A stretch of 64,000 nt of DNA from CAYRFF01 sp964436125 (GCA_964436125.1 CAYTBT010000016.1:4260-68259), one strand, 5' to 3'; counted from the first letter of the stretch, positions 25,238-34,033 are shown. Program-made: numbers and translations. The notes: generated from the sequence alone by a model not told the origin.

Positions 25238-26155
25238 CTACTCTATTTCCCAGCAACTACCATCCACACCCAATTCCGTTTCCGGAAAAATTGCCCTTGC
25301 TTCTGCAAGCAATGGTTGAAGATTTACATATCTCGAGCTGAAATGTCCGAGCAAAAGCCGTCCTGCATCTGCCTTATCAGCAAATAATGCCGCCTCGCGT
25401 GCCGTAGTATGCTTCGTCTTTTCAGCTCGCTGGAGCATATCGTGAAGAAATGTAGAATCGTGATATAATAAATCAACGCCTGCTACTTTTTCAGCCTGCT
25501 CCGGAAAATATCGGGTGTCCGTGAGATAAGCATAGCTCCGCTCCTTTTTTCGATACGTATAATCTTTACAGTAAAGCATGCGTCCATCGTCCAGCTTAAC
25601 ATCCACACCGGTTTTCAGCTGCCGTATTGCCGATACCGGAATAGGGTCTTTAAGCAGCTTCTCTTTATCTATATTGCGCTTCCTATGGTGTTCACGTAAA
25701 AGATAACCACAAGTAGGGACGCGATGATCAAGCGGAACAGAATATACCTCTATGGTCCGCGTCTTATAAACTTGTTGAAAGCTCTCACAATCGAGCTCGT
25801 GGAACTCAATCGGAAAGGTAAAGTAGTCCTCCGAGGCACCGGCCAGTGAAAATATAAACTCTTTCAGGCCTCTCGGTGAAAAAATATCGAGCTTCTTCTT
25901 GCGCTGATTTAAATTCAATGACATCAATAAACCCGGTAAACCAAAGATGTGATCTCCATGAAGATGTGTGATAAAAATTGCATCGAGTGCAGCCGGACTT
26001 AATTTATATTCTTGCAGGCGAAACTGACACCCCTCACCACAATCCAACAAAAAACTATACTGCTCATATCGGACGTATTGCGCGCTCGGATATCTCTCGT
26101 GGGAAGGCAATGCAGAATTGCTCCCTAGGATGTGTATGGAGAATTCATCAGCCAC
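25238..26155 (-). CDS. rnz: ribonuclease Z
   Basis: RNase Z is a metallo-beta-lactamase-fold endonuclease that trims the 3' ends of tRNA precursors, needed where CCA is not encoded, as in both tRNAs here. The metal motif is HLHGDH, His64 to His69. GSNSALP near the start, LDCGEGCQFRLQEYKLSP, and LLLGHFSSRY near the C-terminus are family features. The start is GTG at 26153-26155, directly abutting the stop of the STAS-domain gene, so the two are translated from one message. The tRNA-Lys gene lies just downstream. Confidence 0.95.
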   Translation of the reverse strand: MADEFSIHILGSNSALPSHERYPSAQYVRYEQYSFLLDCGEGCQFRLQEYKLSPAALDAIFITHLHGDHIFGLPGLLMSLNLNQRKKKLDIFSPRGLKEFIFSLAGASEDYFTFPIEFHELDCESFQQVYKTRTIEVYSVPLDHRVPTCGYLLREHHRKRNIDKEKLLKDPIPVSAIRQLKTGVDVKLDDGRMLYCKDYTYRKKERSYAYLTDTRYFPEQAEKVAGVDLLYHDSTFLHDMLQRAEKTKHTTAREAALFADKADAGRLLLGHFSSRYVNLQPLLAEARAIFPETELGVDGSCWEIE

Positions 26156-26530
26156 TTATTCTTCCTCTGAAACGAGCTTTTCTACTTGCTCAATAAGGAT
26201 GCGGTTTTCCGCTCCCTGAATATCATCCGTAATATTCAGAATAGAATCGAGGCGCGATATCCGGATAATCTTTTGCACATTGGCATTGTCGATATTGCTC
26301 AAGATAAATACCCCTTCATCCTTCCACAAGCGATTGGCTGTAAGGATAGCGCTTAATCCCGATGAATCAATATATTCCACACCACTCATATCCACAATGA
26401 GATTGGGAACACCTTCATTCTTCAAAAAAATAAATTGCGACTTCAGATCCGGAGATATTGTCGAGTCAATCCTATCTTCTTCAACTTTAAATATTGAATA
26501 CTTTTCGCGTCTATCGAGGGAATACTTCAT
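26156..26530 (-). CDS. STAS-domain protein (anti-anti-sigma-like)
   Basis: This single-domain STAS protein resembles SpoIIAA-type antagonists that switch partner by serine phosphorylation. VEYIDSSGLSAILTANR contains the candidate phospho-serine. No kinase or sigma partner is adjacent. I choose ATG 26530 (MKYSLDRREKYSIF) because a complete promoter lies upstream at 26556-26586, inside the longer frame that would start at 26596. The gene is co-transcribed with rnz, an unusual pairing. Confidence 0.85.
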   Translation of the reverse strand: MKYSLDRREKYSIFKVEEDRIDSTISPDLKSQFIFLKNEGVPNLIVDMSGVEYIDSSGLSAILTANRLWKDEGVFILSNIDNANVQKIIRISRLDSILNITDDIQGAENRILIEQVEKLVSEEE

Positions 26531-26555
26531 CCTTTTTCTTTTAATTATTTCATTG

Positions 26556-26586
26556 CAAAGGTAATACCCTTTGCTGAATGCACAAA
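26556..26586 (-). promoter_or_regulatory. promoter of the STAS-rnz transcript
   Basis: On the minus strand TTTG (26583-26586), 19 bases, then TACCTTTG (26556-26563). This is an exact match to the Bacteroidota vegetative promoter consensus and fixes the downstream start codon at 26530. Confidence 0.75.
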
Positions 26587-26596
26587 TTCTTTCCAA

Positions 26597-26974
26597 GCTT
26601 TAACCGGCCTTCTTCTCCATTTATTATACCTTTTTTGCTTCCGCAAATCTTCTCCGCACATTTTACACGCAATTCAACTCTCCTAGGTCCATTTCTTAAA
26701 TCTTTTGCTTCCGCAAATACCTGGAGCTCATACCACCGATTCTTTCCCTAGCTCCACGCTCTGACTTTACCGTCCGAGAATCCGATAAGGCATAATGAAA
26801 CGTTAACATTGGGTTAAACACAAGTCATGATGTCACTATTTCAGGGAAAATCGCGTCAATAAGTCATAAAGCATAGCTAAAATATGAATCGGAATGATTT
26901 TTAAGCTATATTTATATAGAATTCCATAAAATGGAATATATTACGACATTAAAGCAAATCACGCACAAGATATT
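26597..26974. other. intergenic region upstream of clpC with two tag motifs
   Basis: No gene is visible. Two perfect copies of GCTTCCGCAAAT lie 70 bases apart in the same orientation (26637-26648 and 26707-26718), each preceded by a T-run and TTTT. Close to clpC there is a perfect inverted repeat ATTCCAT-AAA-ATGGAAT (26921-26937), a possible operator or leader hairpin. I cannot place a clear -33/-7 pair for clpC. Confidence 0.5.
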
Positions 26975-29590
26975 ATGAACAGAAAATTTTCACAAGGCGT
27001 AAAAGAGGTGCTCCACTCAAGTACTCGAGAAGCCGTAAGACTAGGGAACAATTATGTAGGTCCGGAGCACTTGTTGCTCGGAATCTTAAAATCTGATCGA
27101 CCACTGACCTATGATGTGCTCGATGCATTTGATGTTGAGTACGATGAACTCATTGAAGAGCTTGAAGAAGCTTCACGTGGAAAAGTATCAGAAAAGACCG
27201 CATATAATATAGCCAATGTCAATCTCGATAAAAGTGCTTCCAAGATTCTGAAAGTAAGTTTTCTCGAAGCCAAGTTATTTGGACTGAAGGAAATAAGCCC
27301 GGAGATGCTGATCCTCTCTATATTAAAGCACCACGACAATCAAGCGGCAGAAATACTTGGCGATTATGATATCGACTATGAAACATTTAAAGATGAACTA
27401 GAGTATGTCATGCAAGAGCAGGATTACTCGGCATTTGACGTAAGTGCACAGACTCCATCCGATTCAGACTCCCCGATGGAAGGCGATGATGAAGGCAGTT
27501 CACACTCTGGACGCTATGGTGGTAGTGGCAGAAAAACAAGGACAAAATCGCGGACACCTGTCCTCGACAACTTCGGTCGTGATATCACAAAGCTCGCTGA
27601 GGAAGATAAACTCGATCCTATTATAGGTCGTGAGAATGAAATTGAACGCGTTTCCCAGATACTCAGTAGAAGAAAAAAGAACAACCCAATCTTAATCGGT
27701 GAACCCGGTGTAGGAAAAACGGCAATCGTTGAAGGCCTTGCTATGCGTATCCGGGATAAAAAGGTGTCGAGAACACTCTTTAATAAGCGGATTGTTATGC
27801 TCGATCTCGCGGCTCTTGTTGCCGGGACCAAATATCGCGGACAATTTGAGGAGCGGATGAAGGCGATTATGAAAGAGCTGGAGAAAAATGACGACGTCAT
27901 TCTCTTCATCGATGAAATTCACACTATCGTAGGTGCAGGTGGCGCTACGGGTTCACTCGATGCTAGTAATATCTTCAAGCCGGCTCTCGCTCGCGGTGAA
28001 TTACAATGTATCGGCGCGTCCACACTCGATGAATTCAGACAACATATAGAAAAGGACGGTGCGCTTGAAAGAAGATTTCAGAAAGTTATGGTCGAACCGC
28101 CTTCTGCAGAGGAAACCTTGAATATCCTTCAGAACATTAAGAAAAATTACGAGGACTTTCACAATGTAAAATACAGCGACAACGCTATTAATGCTTCTGT
28201 CAAGTTGAGCGATCGCTATATCAGCGATAGATTTTTGCCTGACAAGGCTATAGATATTCTAGATGAAGTAGGAGCGCGTGTTCATCTGAAGAATATTCAC
28301 GTCCCAAAGCATATCGAAGATCTCGAAGAAAAAATCGAGAAACTCAAGCTAGCCAAGAATAAGGCGGTTAAGAATCAGCAGTATGAAAAGGCCGCAGAAT
28401 ATCGAGATAATGAATCCAAGCTCTCGCGACAACTAGAAAGAGCCAAAGATAAATGGGAAGAGGAATCAAAGTCCATGAGGTATCCCGTCAAGGAAAGTGA
28501 TATTGCAGAAGTAGTGGCAATGATGACCGGTATTCCCGTGCAGAAAGTTGCCCAAGCTGAAAGCAAAAAACTTCTCAGCATGGCCGATGATATCAAGAAG
28601 GAAGTTATCGGGCAAGATGAGGCTATCAAGAAAATCACACTCGCAATTCAACGGAATCGAGTAGGATTGAAAGATCCCAATAAACCCATTGGATCCTTTA
28701 TTTTCCTCGGTCCGACAGGTGTCGGTAAAACTGAATTGGCCAAGGCGCTGGCTCGATACCTATTTGACACGGAAGACGCTTTGATAAGGCTCGACATGAG
28801 TGAATACATGGAAAAATTCAGTGTGTCGCGATTAATCGGAGCTCCTCCGGGATATGTCGGCTATGAGGAAGGTGGACAGTTGACAGAACAAGTAAGAAGA
28901 AAGCCATATTCTGTCGTTCTCCTCGACGAAATTGAAAAAGCCCATCCCGATGTCTATAATATCTTATTGCAGGTACTCGATGATGGTCAATTAACCGATG
29001 GACTCGGAAGGAAAGTCAATTTCAAAAACACCTTGATCATCATGACTTCCAATATCGGAGTAAGAGACTTAAAAGACTTTGGGCAAGGACTAGGTTTTGA
29101 GACGATGGCTCGCAGAGATAATCGAGAAGAACACAACAAAAGTGTTATTCAAGCAGCCTTGAAAAAAACATTTGCGCCGGAGTTCCTCAACAGACTGGAT
29201 GACCTTGTAATCTTTAATAGCTTGACACAAGAAAATATCTATAAAATTATCGATATCAGTCTGAAGGACCTCTATAATCGACTCGGTGATCTGAAAATCA
29301 CCTTGAGATTATCGGATGATGCCAAGGAATTTGTCTCCGAAAAAGGATTTGACCCTAAGTATGGGGCAAGACCCTTAAATAGAGCAATTCAGAAATACAT
29401 TGAAGATCCACTTGCCGAGTTCATTCTCAATAATAAACCGGAAGATAATAGTGTTCTGGAAGCCGACTTAAACGATGATGGCAATGGGCTCGATATCCGC
29501 TTTGTGGGGATTGAAGAACCTGTAAAAGAGGAGAAATCTGAAGAGGAGTCTCAATCCGATAAACGAGAAGAAGCCTCGGAGGAATCATAA
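26975..29590 (+). CDS. clpC: ATP-dependent Clp protease ATPase ClpC
   Basis: ClpC is a double-ring AAA+ unfoldase that feeds proteins to ClpP. The order is an N-terminal Clp repeat domain (about 1-145), a Ser/Gly-rich linker (about 155-185), the first AAA domain with Walker A GEPGVGKTA near residue 243, a middle domain with a UVR-type helix pair (about 445-475), and the second AAA domain with GPTGVGKTE near residue 579. The middle domain length and UVR motif separate it from ClpA and ClpB. The C-terminus is an acidic tail rich in Glu and Ser. No clpP is nearby. Confidence 0.95.
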   Translation: MNRKFSQGVKEVLHSSTREAVRLGNNYVGPEHLLLGILKSDRPLTYDVLDAFDVEYDELIEELEEASRGKVSEKTAYNIANVNLDKSASKILKVSFLEAKLFGLKEISPEMLILSILKHHDNQAAEILGDYDIDYETFKDELEYVMQEQDYSAFDVSAQTPSDSDSPMEGDDEGSSHSGRYGGSGRKTRTKSRTPVLDNFGRDITKLAEEDKLDPIIGRENEIERVSQILSRRKKNNPILIGEPGVGKTAIVEGLAMRIRDKKVSRTLFNKRIVMLDLAALVAGTKYRGQFEERMKAIMKELEKNDDVILFIDEIHTIVGAGGATGSLDASNIFKPALARGELQCIGASTLDEFRQHIEKDGALERRFQKVMVEPPSAEETLNILQNIKKNYEDFHNVKYSDNAINASVKLSDRYISDRFLPDKAIDILDEVGARVHLKNIHVPKHIEDLEEKIEKLKLAKNKAVKNQQYEKAAEYRDNESKLSRQLERAKDKWEEESKSMRYPVKESDIAEVVAMMTGIPVQKVAQAESKKLLSMADDIKKEVIGQDEAIKKITLAIQRNRVGLKDPNKPIGSFIFLGPTGVGKTELAKALARYLFDTEDALIRLDMSEYMEKFSVSRLIGAPPGYVGYEEGGQLTEQVRRKPYSVVLLDEIEKAHPDVYNILLQVLDDGQLTDGLGRKVNFKNTLIIMTSNIGVRDLKDFGQGLGFETMARRDNREEHNKSVIQAALKKTFAPEFLNRLDDLVIFNSLTQENIYKIIDISLKDLYNRLGDLKITLRLSDDAKEFVSEKGFDPKYGARPLNRAIQKYIEDPLAEFILNNKPEDNSVLEADLNDDGNGLDIRFVGIEEPVKEEKSEEESQSDKREEASEES

Positions 29591-29606
29591 ATTAAAATTA
29601 TTTTAA

Positions 29607-29659
29607 ATTCAATTGACATACATTGATTATGAACACTTACCTTTGTATGTCAATTGAAT
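29607..29659. repeat. perfect 16-bp inverted repeat enclosing the infC promoter
   Basis: ATTCAATTGACATACA (29607-29622) is repeated exactly, inverted, at 29644-29659, with a 21-base spacer. As RNA read from clpC it forms a long stem followed at some distance by a TTATTTTTT run, so it may end the clpC transcript. It also contains the -33 and -7 elements of the next gene. Confidence 0.8.
29613..29645 (+). promoter_or_regulatory. promoter of the infC-rpmI-rplT cluster
   Basis: TTGACA (29613-29618), 19 bases, TACCTTTG (29638-29645). The -33 element lies in the left arm and the end of the -7 element in the right arm of the inverted repeat. The infC start is about 57 bases downstream. Confidence 0.7.
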
Positions 29660-29701
29660 AAATACACTCAAATCTTATTTTTTACATATAAATAAACGCA
29701 T

Positions 29702-30289
29702 TTGGCTAGAAAACGCTTTAAAGGAAGAAGAAGAAAACAAAATAAATACAATTTCAGGACAAATAGAGATATCCGTGTCCCCAAAGTAAGACTTGTGGGT
29801 GAAGACATGGATAAAATCAGTGAAGCCGCAGGAAAGAAAATCGAAGTAGATATCTATCCTACGGATCTCGTCAGAAAATGGGCACAAGAAATGGAGCTGG
29901 ACCTCGTAGAAATTTCTCCACGAGCCAAGCCACCAGTAGTGAAAATTCTTGACTACAATAAATTTATTTACGATAAGAAAAAGCGTGAAAAGAAAATTAA
30001 GAAGAATACGCAGAAAACTGTCGTAAAGGAAATCCGTTTTGGCCCCAATACCGACGATCACGATTTCAACTTCAAGCTCAATCACGCCAAGAAATTCCTC
30101 GAGGATGGAGCAAAGGTTAAAGCCTATGTCCACTTCAAGGGAAGATCTATCGTCTTCAAAGAACGAGGTGAACTCCTCCTCTTGCGTTTCCTCAAAGAGC
30201 TCGAAGATCTTGGCTCTGCTGAAAAACTCCCCAAAATGGAAGGCCGTCGCATGATTGTTATGGTCTCTCCTAAAAAGAAGAAGAATTAA
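29702..30289 (+). CDS. infC: translation initiation factor IF-3
   Basis: IF-3 binds the 30S subunit and controls start-codon choice. The N-domain begins around YNFRTNRDIRVPKVRLVGED, and the C-domain includes VVKEIRFGPNTDDHDFNFKL and AKVKAYVHFKGRSIVF. The only usable start is TTG at 29702: an in-frame stop (TAA) lies three codons upstream, and the next ATG is inside the N-domain. A rare start codon on infC recalls the AUU start of E. coli infC, which underlies autoregulation by IF-3. It is followed by rpmI and rplT in the classic order. Confidence 0.95.
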   Translation: MARKRFKGRRRKQNKYNFRTNRDIRVPKVRLVGEDMDKISEAAGKKIEVDIYPTDLVRKWAQEMELDLVEISPRAKPPVVKILDYNKFIYDKKKREKKIKKNTQKTVVKEIRFGPNTDDHDFNFKLNHAKKFLEDGAKVKAYVHFKGRSIVFKERGELLLLRFLKELEDLGSAEKLPKMEGRRMIVMVSPKKKKN

Positions 30290-30301
30290 TCTTCACCGGG
30301 A

Positions 30302-30333
30302 TTTGGTGTTCTGAGATACTTAACATACATTTG
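30302..30333 (+). promoter_or_regulatory. internal promoter before rpmI
   Basis: TTTG (30302-30305), 20 bases, TACATTTG (30326-30333), with the rpmI ATG 28 bases further on. It would give ribosomal protein genes expression beyond that of infC. Confidence 0.6.
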
Positions 30334-30360
30334 CACTCTGATTTTTAAAAGGAAGAACTT

Positions 30361-30555
30361 ATGCCTAAACTTAAAACGCACTCAAGTGCCAAGAAAAGAT
30401 TTAAGGTCACCGGTAGTGGCAAAATAATGCACAAGCGAGCCAATTCAGGTCACCTTAAAAGAAAGAAGTCTAAAAGCAGAAAATTACGCTTAAGGCACAA
30501 GACCGTATTGGATAAGTCCAATACTTCTAGTGTAAAAGATTTACTCTGTAAATAA
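30361..30555 (+). CDS. rpmI: 50S ribosomal protein L35
   Basis: L35 is a small basic protein of the large ribosomal subunit. The 64-residue sequence has the family start PKLKTHSSAKKRFKVTGSGK and the Lys/Arg-rich HKRANSGHLKRKKSKSRKLR. It lies between infC and rplT, as in most bacteria. AAAAGGAAG precedes the ATG, one of the few starts here with a Shine-Dalgarno-like sequence. Confidence 0.97.
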   Translation: MPKLKTHSSAKKRFKVTGSGKIMHKRANSGHLKRKKSKSRKLRLRHKTVLDKSNTSSVKDLLCK

Positions 30556-30633
30556 TTAAACCTATTTTTTAACGAGACTACAGGAGTTTTAAAGTGGTTA
30601 TTACCCTCTGTAGTGTACTGAAAATAAATTGTT

Positions 30634-30978
30634 ATGCCTAGAGCAACCAACGCAGTAGCGTCAAGAAGAAAAAGAAAAAAATATTTAAAAGCAGCCAAAG
30701 GCTACTTCGGTGCCCGTAGTAAAGTTTATACGGTTGCCAAAAACGCTGTCGAAAAAGGCCTCCAATACGCGTATCGCGACAGAAAGAATAAAAAACGCGC
30801 TTTCAGAAGCTTGTGGATTATACGGATTAATGCCGCGGCAAGAAGCCACGGAATGTCCTATTCCCGTTTTATGCATAAACTTTCAGAAAACGATATAAGC
30901 CTTAATAGAAAGGCACTTGCTGATTTAGCTATGAATCATCCGGATGCTTTTAAAGCACTGGTTGATAAAGTAGCATAA
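30634..30978 (+). CDS. rplT: 50S ribosomal protein L20
   Basis: L20 binds 23S rRNA early in assembly of the large subunit. The sequence has the long basic N-terminal helix (RKRKKYLKAAKGYFGARSK) and the globular C-domain (RSLWIIRINAAARSHGMSYS). A stem, CTACAG (30578-30583) pairing with CTGTAG (30608-30613), lies in the 78-base leader and could be a site for L20 autoregulation, though this is only inferred. A strong terminator follows the gene. Confidence 0.97.
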   Translation: MPRATNAVASRRKRKKYLKAAKGYFGARSKVYTVAKNAVEKGLQYAYRDRKNKKRAFRSLWIIRINAAARSHGMSYSRFMHKLSENDISLNRKALADLAMNHPDAFKALVDKVA

Positions 30979-31002
30979 GCTGAAAGATGTAAACATGGCT
31001 AG

Positions 31003-31037
31003 GTGGATTGTGTCTCAGGACATAGTCCACTTTTTTT
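31003..31037 (+). terminator. intrinsic terminator after rplT
   Basis: GTGGA pairs with TCCAC and TGTC with GACA around a TCAG loop, followed by seven T residues (31031-31037). It closes the infC-rpmI-rplT transcript. Confidence 0.9.
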
Positions 31038-31057
31038 ATTCTATAGGCAGATAATGC

Positions 31058-31267
31058 TTAGCATCCACGATTACAGTTATTGCTTTCCAATAATACCAGT
31101 TCTTCAACACACTCCTTTCCCAGCGCTGGAAAAACCGTAAATTCATATTCAATGGGAAAATGGTTTTCAACAAGGACATATAGCACAAAATAGTTGGAGT
31201 AATAGGCTTTATAGCCTGGATTACGTAAATAATTGAACGGAAAGCAGCTAGAACCTCTGTGAGCTTC
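31058..31267 (-). pseudogene. possible 3' remnant of an unknown gene
   Basis: A minus-strand frame of 69 codons ends at TAA 31058-31060 and reads like real protein, with NPGYKAYYSNYFVLYVLVEN and CVEELVLLESNNCNRGC. It has no start codon and is preceded by an in-frame TAG. The competing ATG-started frame over the same bases (31036-31275) is less protein-like. I do not recognise it. It may be a broken gene tail downstream of the permease gene. Confidence 0.3.
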
Positions 31268-31296
31268 CTACACAAATTGAACGAATAAATACTTTC

Positions 31297-32538
31297 TTAC
31301 TTCCGTATTGCTTCAACAGGATTCATCCGCGATGCCCTATAGGCCGGAATAAAGCCGGAAAGAACACCTATCAGCACTGAAAGACCTATGCCGATCAAAA
31401 TATTGGAGAAGGATAAGAACATAGCAAATTCCGAGAACTGGGATACAAGAAGCATAATAAAATACACGAGTACAAGCCCTATCGCACCACCTAAGGCACA
31501 GAGCACAATTGCTTCCACAAGGAATTCCAGCAAGATAACGTAAGATGGCGCGCCCAGTGCCTTCCTGATTCCTATGATATTTATCCGTTCATTTACAGAG
31601 ACAAACATGATATTGGCTACCGAGAACATTCCTACCAAGATAGCAAAGCCACCTATTAACATCCCGGCCATACTTAATGCAGCAAATACCCCGCTTAATG
31701 CATCAGTCAGAAGGGATAGTTCATTCAGTGCAAAGTTATTGTTTTCCTTTGGCTTCAACTGCCGTTCAGCACGTAAACTGACGATTATCTCGTCCTTTAC
31801 ATCTTGCATTTTGTGACCGTCGGCTGCCTTTGCAACCAGATTATGTGCAAATACCCGAGAATCATAATTCATCAATTTCTTTCCACTTGTCCAGGTAAGC
31901 ATAATCATAAAATCATAAGGAATCACATTAATCAATGACTCCCCTTCTTCCTTGAATACACCTATCACCTCGTACTTTAAACCTCGTATTTTGATTTCCT
32001 TATGTAGTGGATTTATCGGTCCAAAGAGAGCCTCGGCAATATCGTGTCCGATTATTGCTTTATTGCTTCCATGTGTATATTCATAATAATTAAAATAACG
32101 TCCTTTGGCTATGCTGAGAGGAAACACCTTGTTATAATCATAGGTTGAAGGCATGACAAATACCCGCGAGACACTATTATTCCTATAGCTTATATTACCC
32201 GCACTCATTGCAGTGAATAAGGCAATATCTTCAATTGCATCACCGGACTTTTGCAAGGCCTTGAAGTCATCATAATCAGGTGATGGTCGCCGCAGATACT
32301 TCCAATAATCAGGACCTGGATGCTCCCAAGGAAGCTTAGAAACATAGATGACATCTTTTCCGAGTTTAGCAAAGTTGCTCCGCACTTCGGTTTCCAGTGA
32401 ATCAACTGCAGAAAGTATGGAGATAATAGAAAAAATACCTATCGTAATACCGAGCAGTGAAAGAAAAGTCCGCAGCTTATTAACTTTCAATTGCTGCCAG
32501 GCCTGTAAAACACTTTCGTATAGAATCCTGATTAACAT
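31297..32538 (-). CDS. MacB-type ABC transporter permease
   Basis: The protein has one N-terminal helix, a large periplasmic domain (MacB_PCD, about residues 45-260), and three C-terminal helices (FtsX-like). LRTFLSLLGITIGIFSII near the N-terminus and VNERINIIGIRKALGAP near residue 335 are family hallmarks. Such permeases work by mechanotransmission with a separate ATPase, moving lipoproteins, peptides or drugs. No ATPase or adaptor gene is next to it here, so its partner must be encoded elsewhere. It is complete at both ends. Confidence 0.9.
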   Translation of the reverse strand: MLIRILYESVLQAWQQLKVNKLRTFLSLLGITIGIFSIISILSAVDSLETEVRSNFAKLGKDVIYVSKLPWEHPGPDYWKYLRRPSPDYDDFKALQKSGDAIEDIALFTAMSAGNISYRNNSVSRVFVMPSTYDYNKVFPLSIAKGRYFNYYEYTHGSNKAIIGHDIAEALFGPINPLHKEIKIRGLKYEVIGVFKEEGESLINVIPYDFMIMLTWTSGKKLMNYDSRVFAHNLVAKAADGHKMQDVKDEIIVSLRAERQLKPKENNNFALNELSLLTDALSGVFAALSMAGMLIGGFAILVGMFSVANIMFVSVNERINIIGIRKALGAPSYVILLEFLVEAIVLCALGGAIGLVLVYFIMLLVSQFSEFAMFLSFSNILIGIGLSVLIGVLSGFIPAYRASRMNPVEAIRK

Positions 32539-32769
32539 ATAGAATCAAATGTAATGATTTCTTCCGCTTTATTCCTATCAATTAGATAAACGAGCTCATT
32601 TCATTGCTGAACAGGCTTCTCTTCTCCTTCAATTTAACAAGGTTCCAGCCGGAGACATAACATACGCACATATCTCCTCTTCTCTTCCCAAGGAGTATTT
32701 TTCAGTGTACTCTATGCGGATGAAACTTAAATTATAGCATTCCCATTAAACCATTAGAAGCAAAGCTCC
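32539..32769. other. intergenic region between permease and queA
   Basis: This is the divergent intergenic region, about 308 bases to the queA ATG. Apart from the queA promoter at its right end I see no gene, hairpin or repeat that I can support. Confidence 0.4.
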
Positions 32770-32801
32770 TTTACATAAACTGGTAAAGATTTATATCTTT
32801 G
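32770..32801 (+). promoter_or_regulatory. promoter of queA
   Basis: TTTACA (32770-32775), 18 bases, TATCTTTG (32794-32801). The TTG inside this -7 box is the first codon of an in-frame extension of queA, which is therefore untranslated. Confidence 0.65.
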
Positions 32802-32846
32802 CACACTTTATGTAAAACAACTAGTAGTTTACTTTATTATATTAAC

Positions 32847-33911
32847 ATGCGTACGAAGTTATCTCAGTTTAAATTTAAATTACCGAAAAAATTGATTGCT
32901 CAATATCCTTCTGAACAGAGGGATGAAGCCAGATTAATGGTCGTCCACAAAGACAGTGGTAAGATAGAGCATAAAGTCTTTAAGGACCTCGAGGATTATT
33001 TTGTCGAAGACGACACCCTTGTTCTCAATAATAGTAAAGTTTTTCCGGCAAGGCTCTATGGGAAGAAAGATAAAACAGATGCTGATATCGAAGTTTTCCT
33101 TCTCCACGAGCTCAATGAAAGAACATTCCTCTGGGATGTCATGGTTGACCCGGCTCGGAAGATAAGGGTGGGAAATAAGCTTTACTTCAAGGATGAAAAA
33201 GAAAATGATGTGCTCATAGCCGAGGTTATTGACAACACAACCTCACGAGGTAGGACAATACGCTTCTTTTATGATGGAGAGCCTGAGGAGTTCAGAAAAA
33301 AACTTTATAGGCTAGGTACAACTCCATTGCCCAAGCATATCAAACGCAATCCTGAACCGCTGGACGAGGAGAGATTTCAGACCATCTATGCCAAGAATAT
33401 CGGCTCCGTTGCTGCTCCGGTAGCTGGCTTGCATTTCAGTGAGATGTTGATGAAAAAACTCGAGATTAAAGGAATAAACTTTGCCGAGATTACGCTTCAT
33501 GCCGGCCTCGGGACATATCGAGATATCGCGGTGGAAGATTTATCCAAGCATAAAATGGATGCAGAGTATTACGAGATCACAGAGGAAGCTACTAAAATCG
33601 TAAACACCGCATTAAAAAATGAAAAGCGCGTCTGCGCAGTAGGAACCACTACGATGCGCAGCATTGAATCTGCAGTCTCGGCTGATTATATGTTGAAGCC
33701 GAGTGGCGGATGGACCAATCTGTTTATCTTTCAGCCATTTGAATTTCATATTGCCAATGCTATGGTAACAAACTTCCACCTACCTAAGTCGAGCCATTTA
33801 ATTATGGCTTGTGCATTCGGTGGTTATGATCTTATTATGGATGCATATCAAGTGGCATTGAAGGAGAAATACCAGTTTTATACCTATGGCGATGCTATGT
33901 TAATCATCTAA
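32847..33911 (+). CDS. queA: S-adenosylmethionine:tRNA ribosyltransferase-isomerase
   Basis: QueA transfers the ribosyl group of SAM to 7-aminomethyl-7-deazaguanine in tRNA, giving epoxyqueuosine. Motifs are FKFKLPKKLIAQYPSEQRDEARLMVV near the start, LVLNNSKVFPARL, SVAAPVAGLHFSEML, ITLHAGLGTYRDI, and VCAVGTTTMRSIES. I start at ATG 32847 because the longer frame begins in the promoter. A hairpin overlaps the stop codon. It stands alone between its promoter and that hairpin. Confidence 0.96.
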   Translation: MRTKLSQFKFKLPKKLIAQYPSEQRDEARLMVVHKDSGKIEHKVFKDLEDYFVEDDTLVLNNSKVFPARLYGKKDKTDADIEVFLLHELNERTFLWDVMVDPARKIRVGNKLYFKDEKENDVLIAEVIDNTTSRGRTIRFFYDGEPEEFRKKLYRLGTTPLPKHIKRNPEPLDEERFQTIYAKNIGSVAAPVAGLHFSEMLMKKLEIKGINFAEITLHAGLGTYRDIAVEDLSKHKMDAEYYEITEEATKIVNTALKNEKRVCAVGTTTMRSIESAVSADYMLKPSGGWTNLFIFQPFEFHIANAMVTNFHLPKSSHLIMACAFGGYDLIMDAYQVALKEKYQFYTYGDAMLII

Positions 33912-33937
33912 ATCGCCATGATTTAGACTTTTAACCT
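33908..33937 (+). terminator. probable terminator after queA
   Basis: CTAAATC (33908-33914), loop GCCAT, GATTTAG (33920-33926), then ACTTTTAACC and a T-run. The stop codon is inside the left arm. The stem is AT-rich, so efficiency is uncertain. Confidence 0.5.
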
Positions 33938-34033
33938 ATTTTTACTTAAATTTTTACTATTCTTGGGAACATTCACAGAGGTAGTCCCATTGACAAATTA
34001 TAAAACATGGCTAGAATTCTCACAATATATGCA

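Noticed and set aside
26531..26596. N-terminal extension of the STAS gene
   Set aside because: It spans an exact promoter; the family begins near MKYSLDRRE.
31036..31275. 79-codon ATG-started minus-strand frame
   Set aside because: A different frame over the same bases (ending at 31058) reads more like protein, and this frame overlaps the T-run of the rplT terminator.
32799..32846. Upstream TTG start for queA
   Set aside because: The TTG is inside the -7 box TATCTTTG, so it cannot be in the mRNA.
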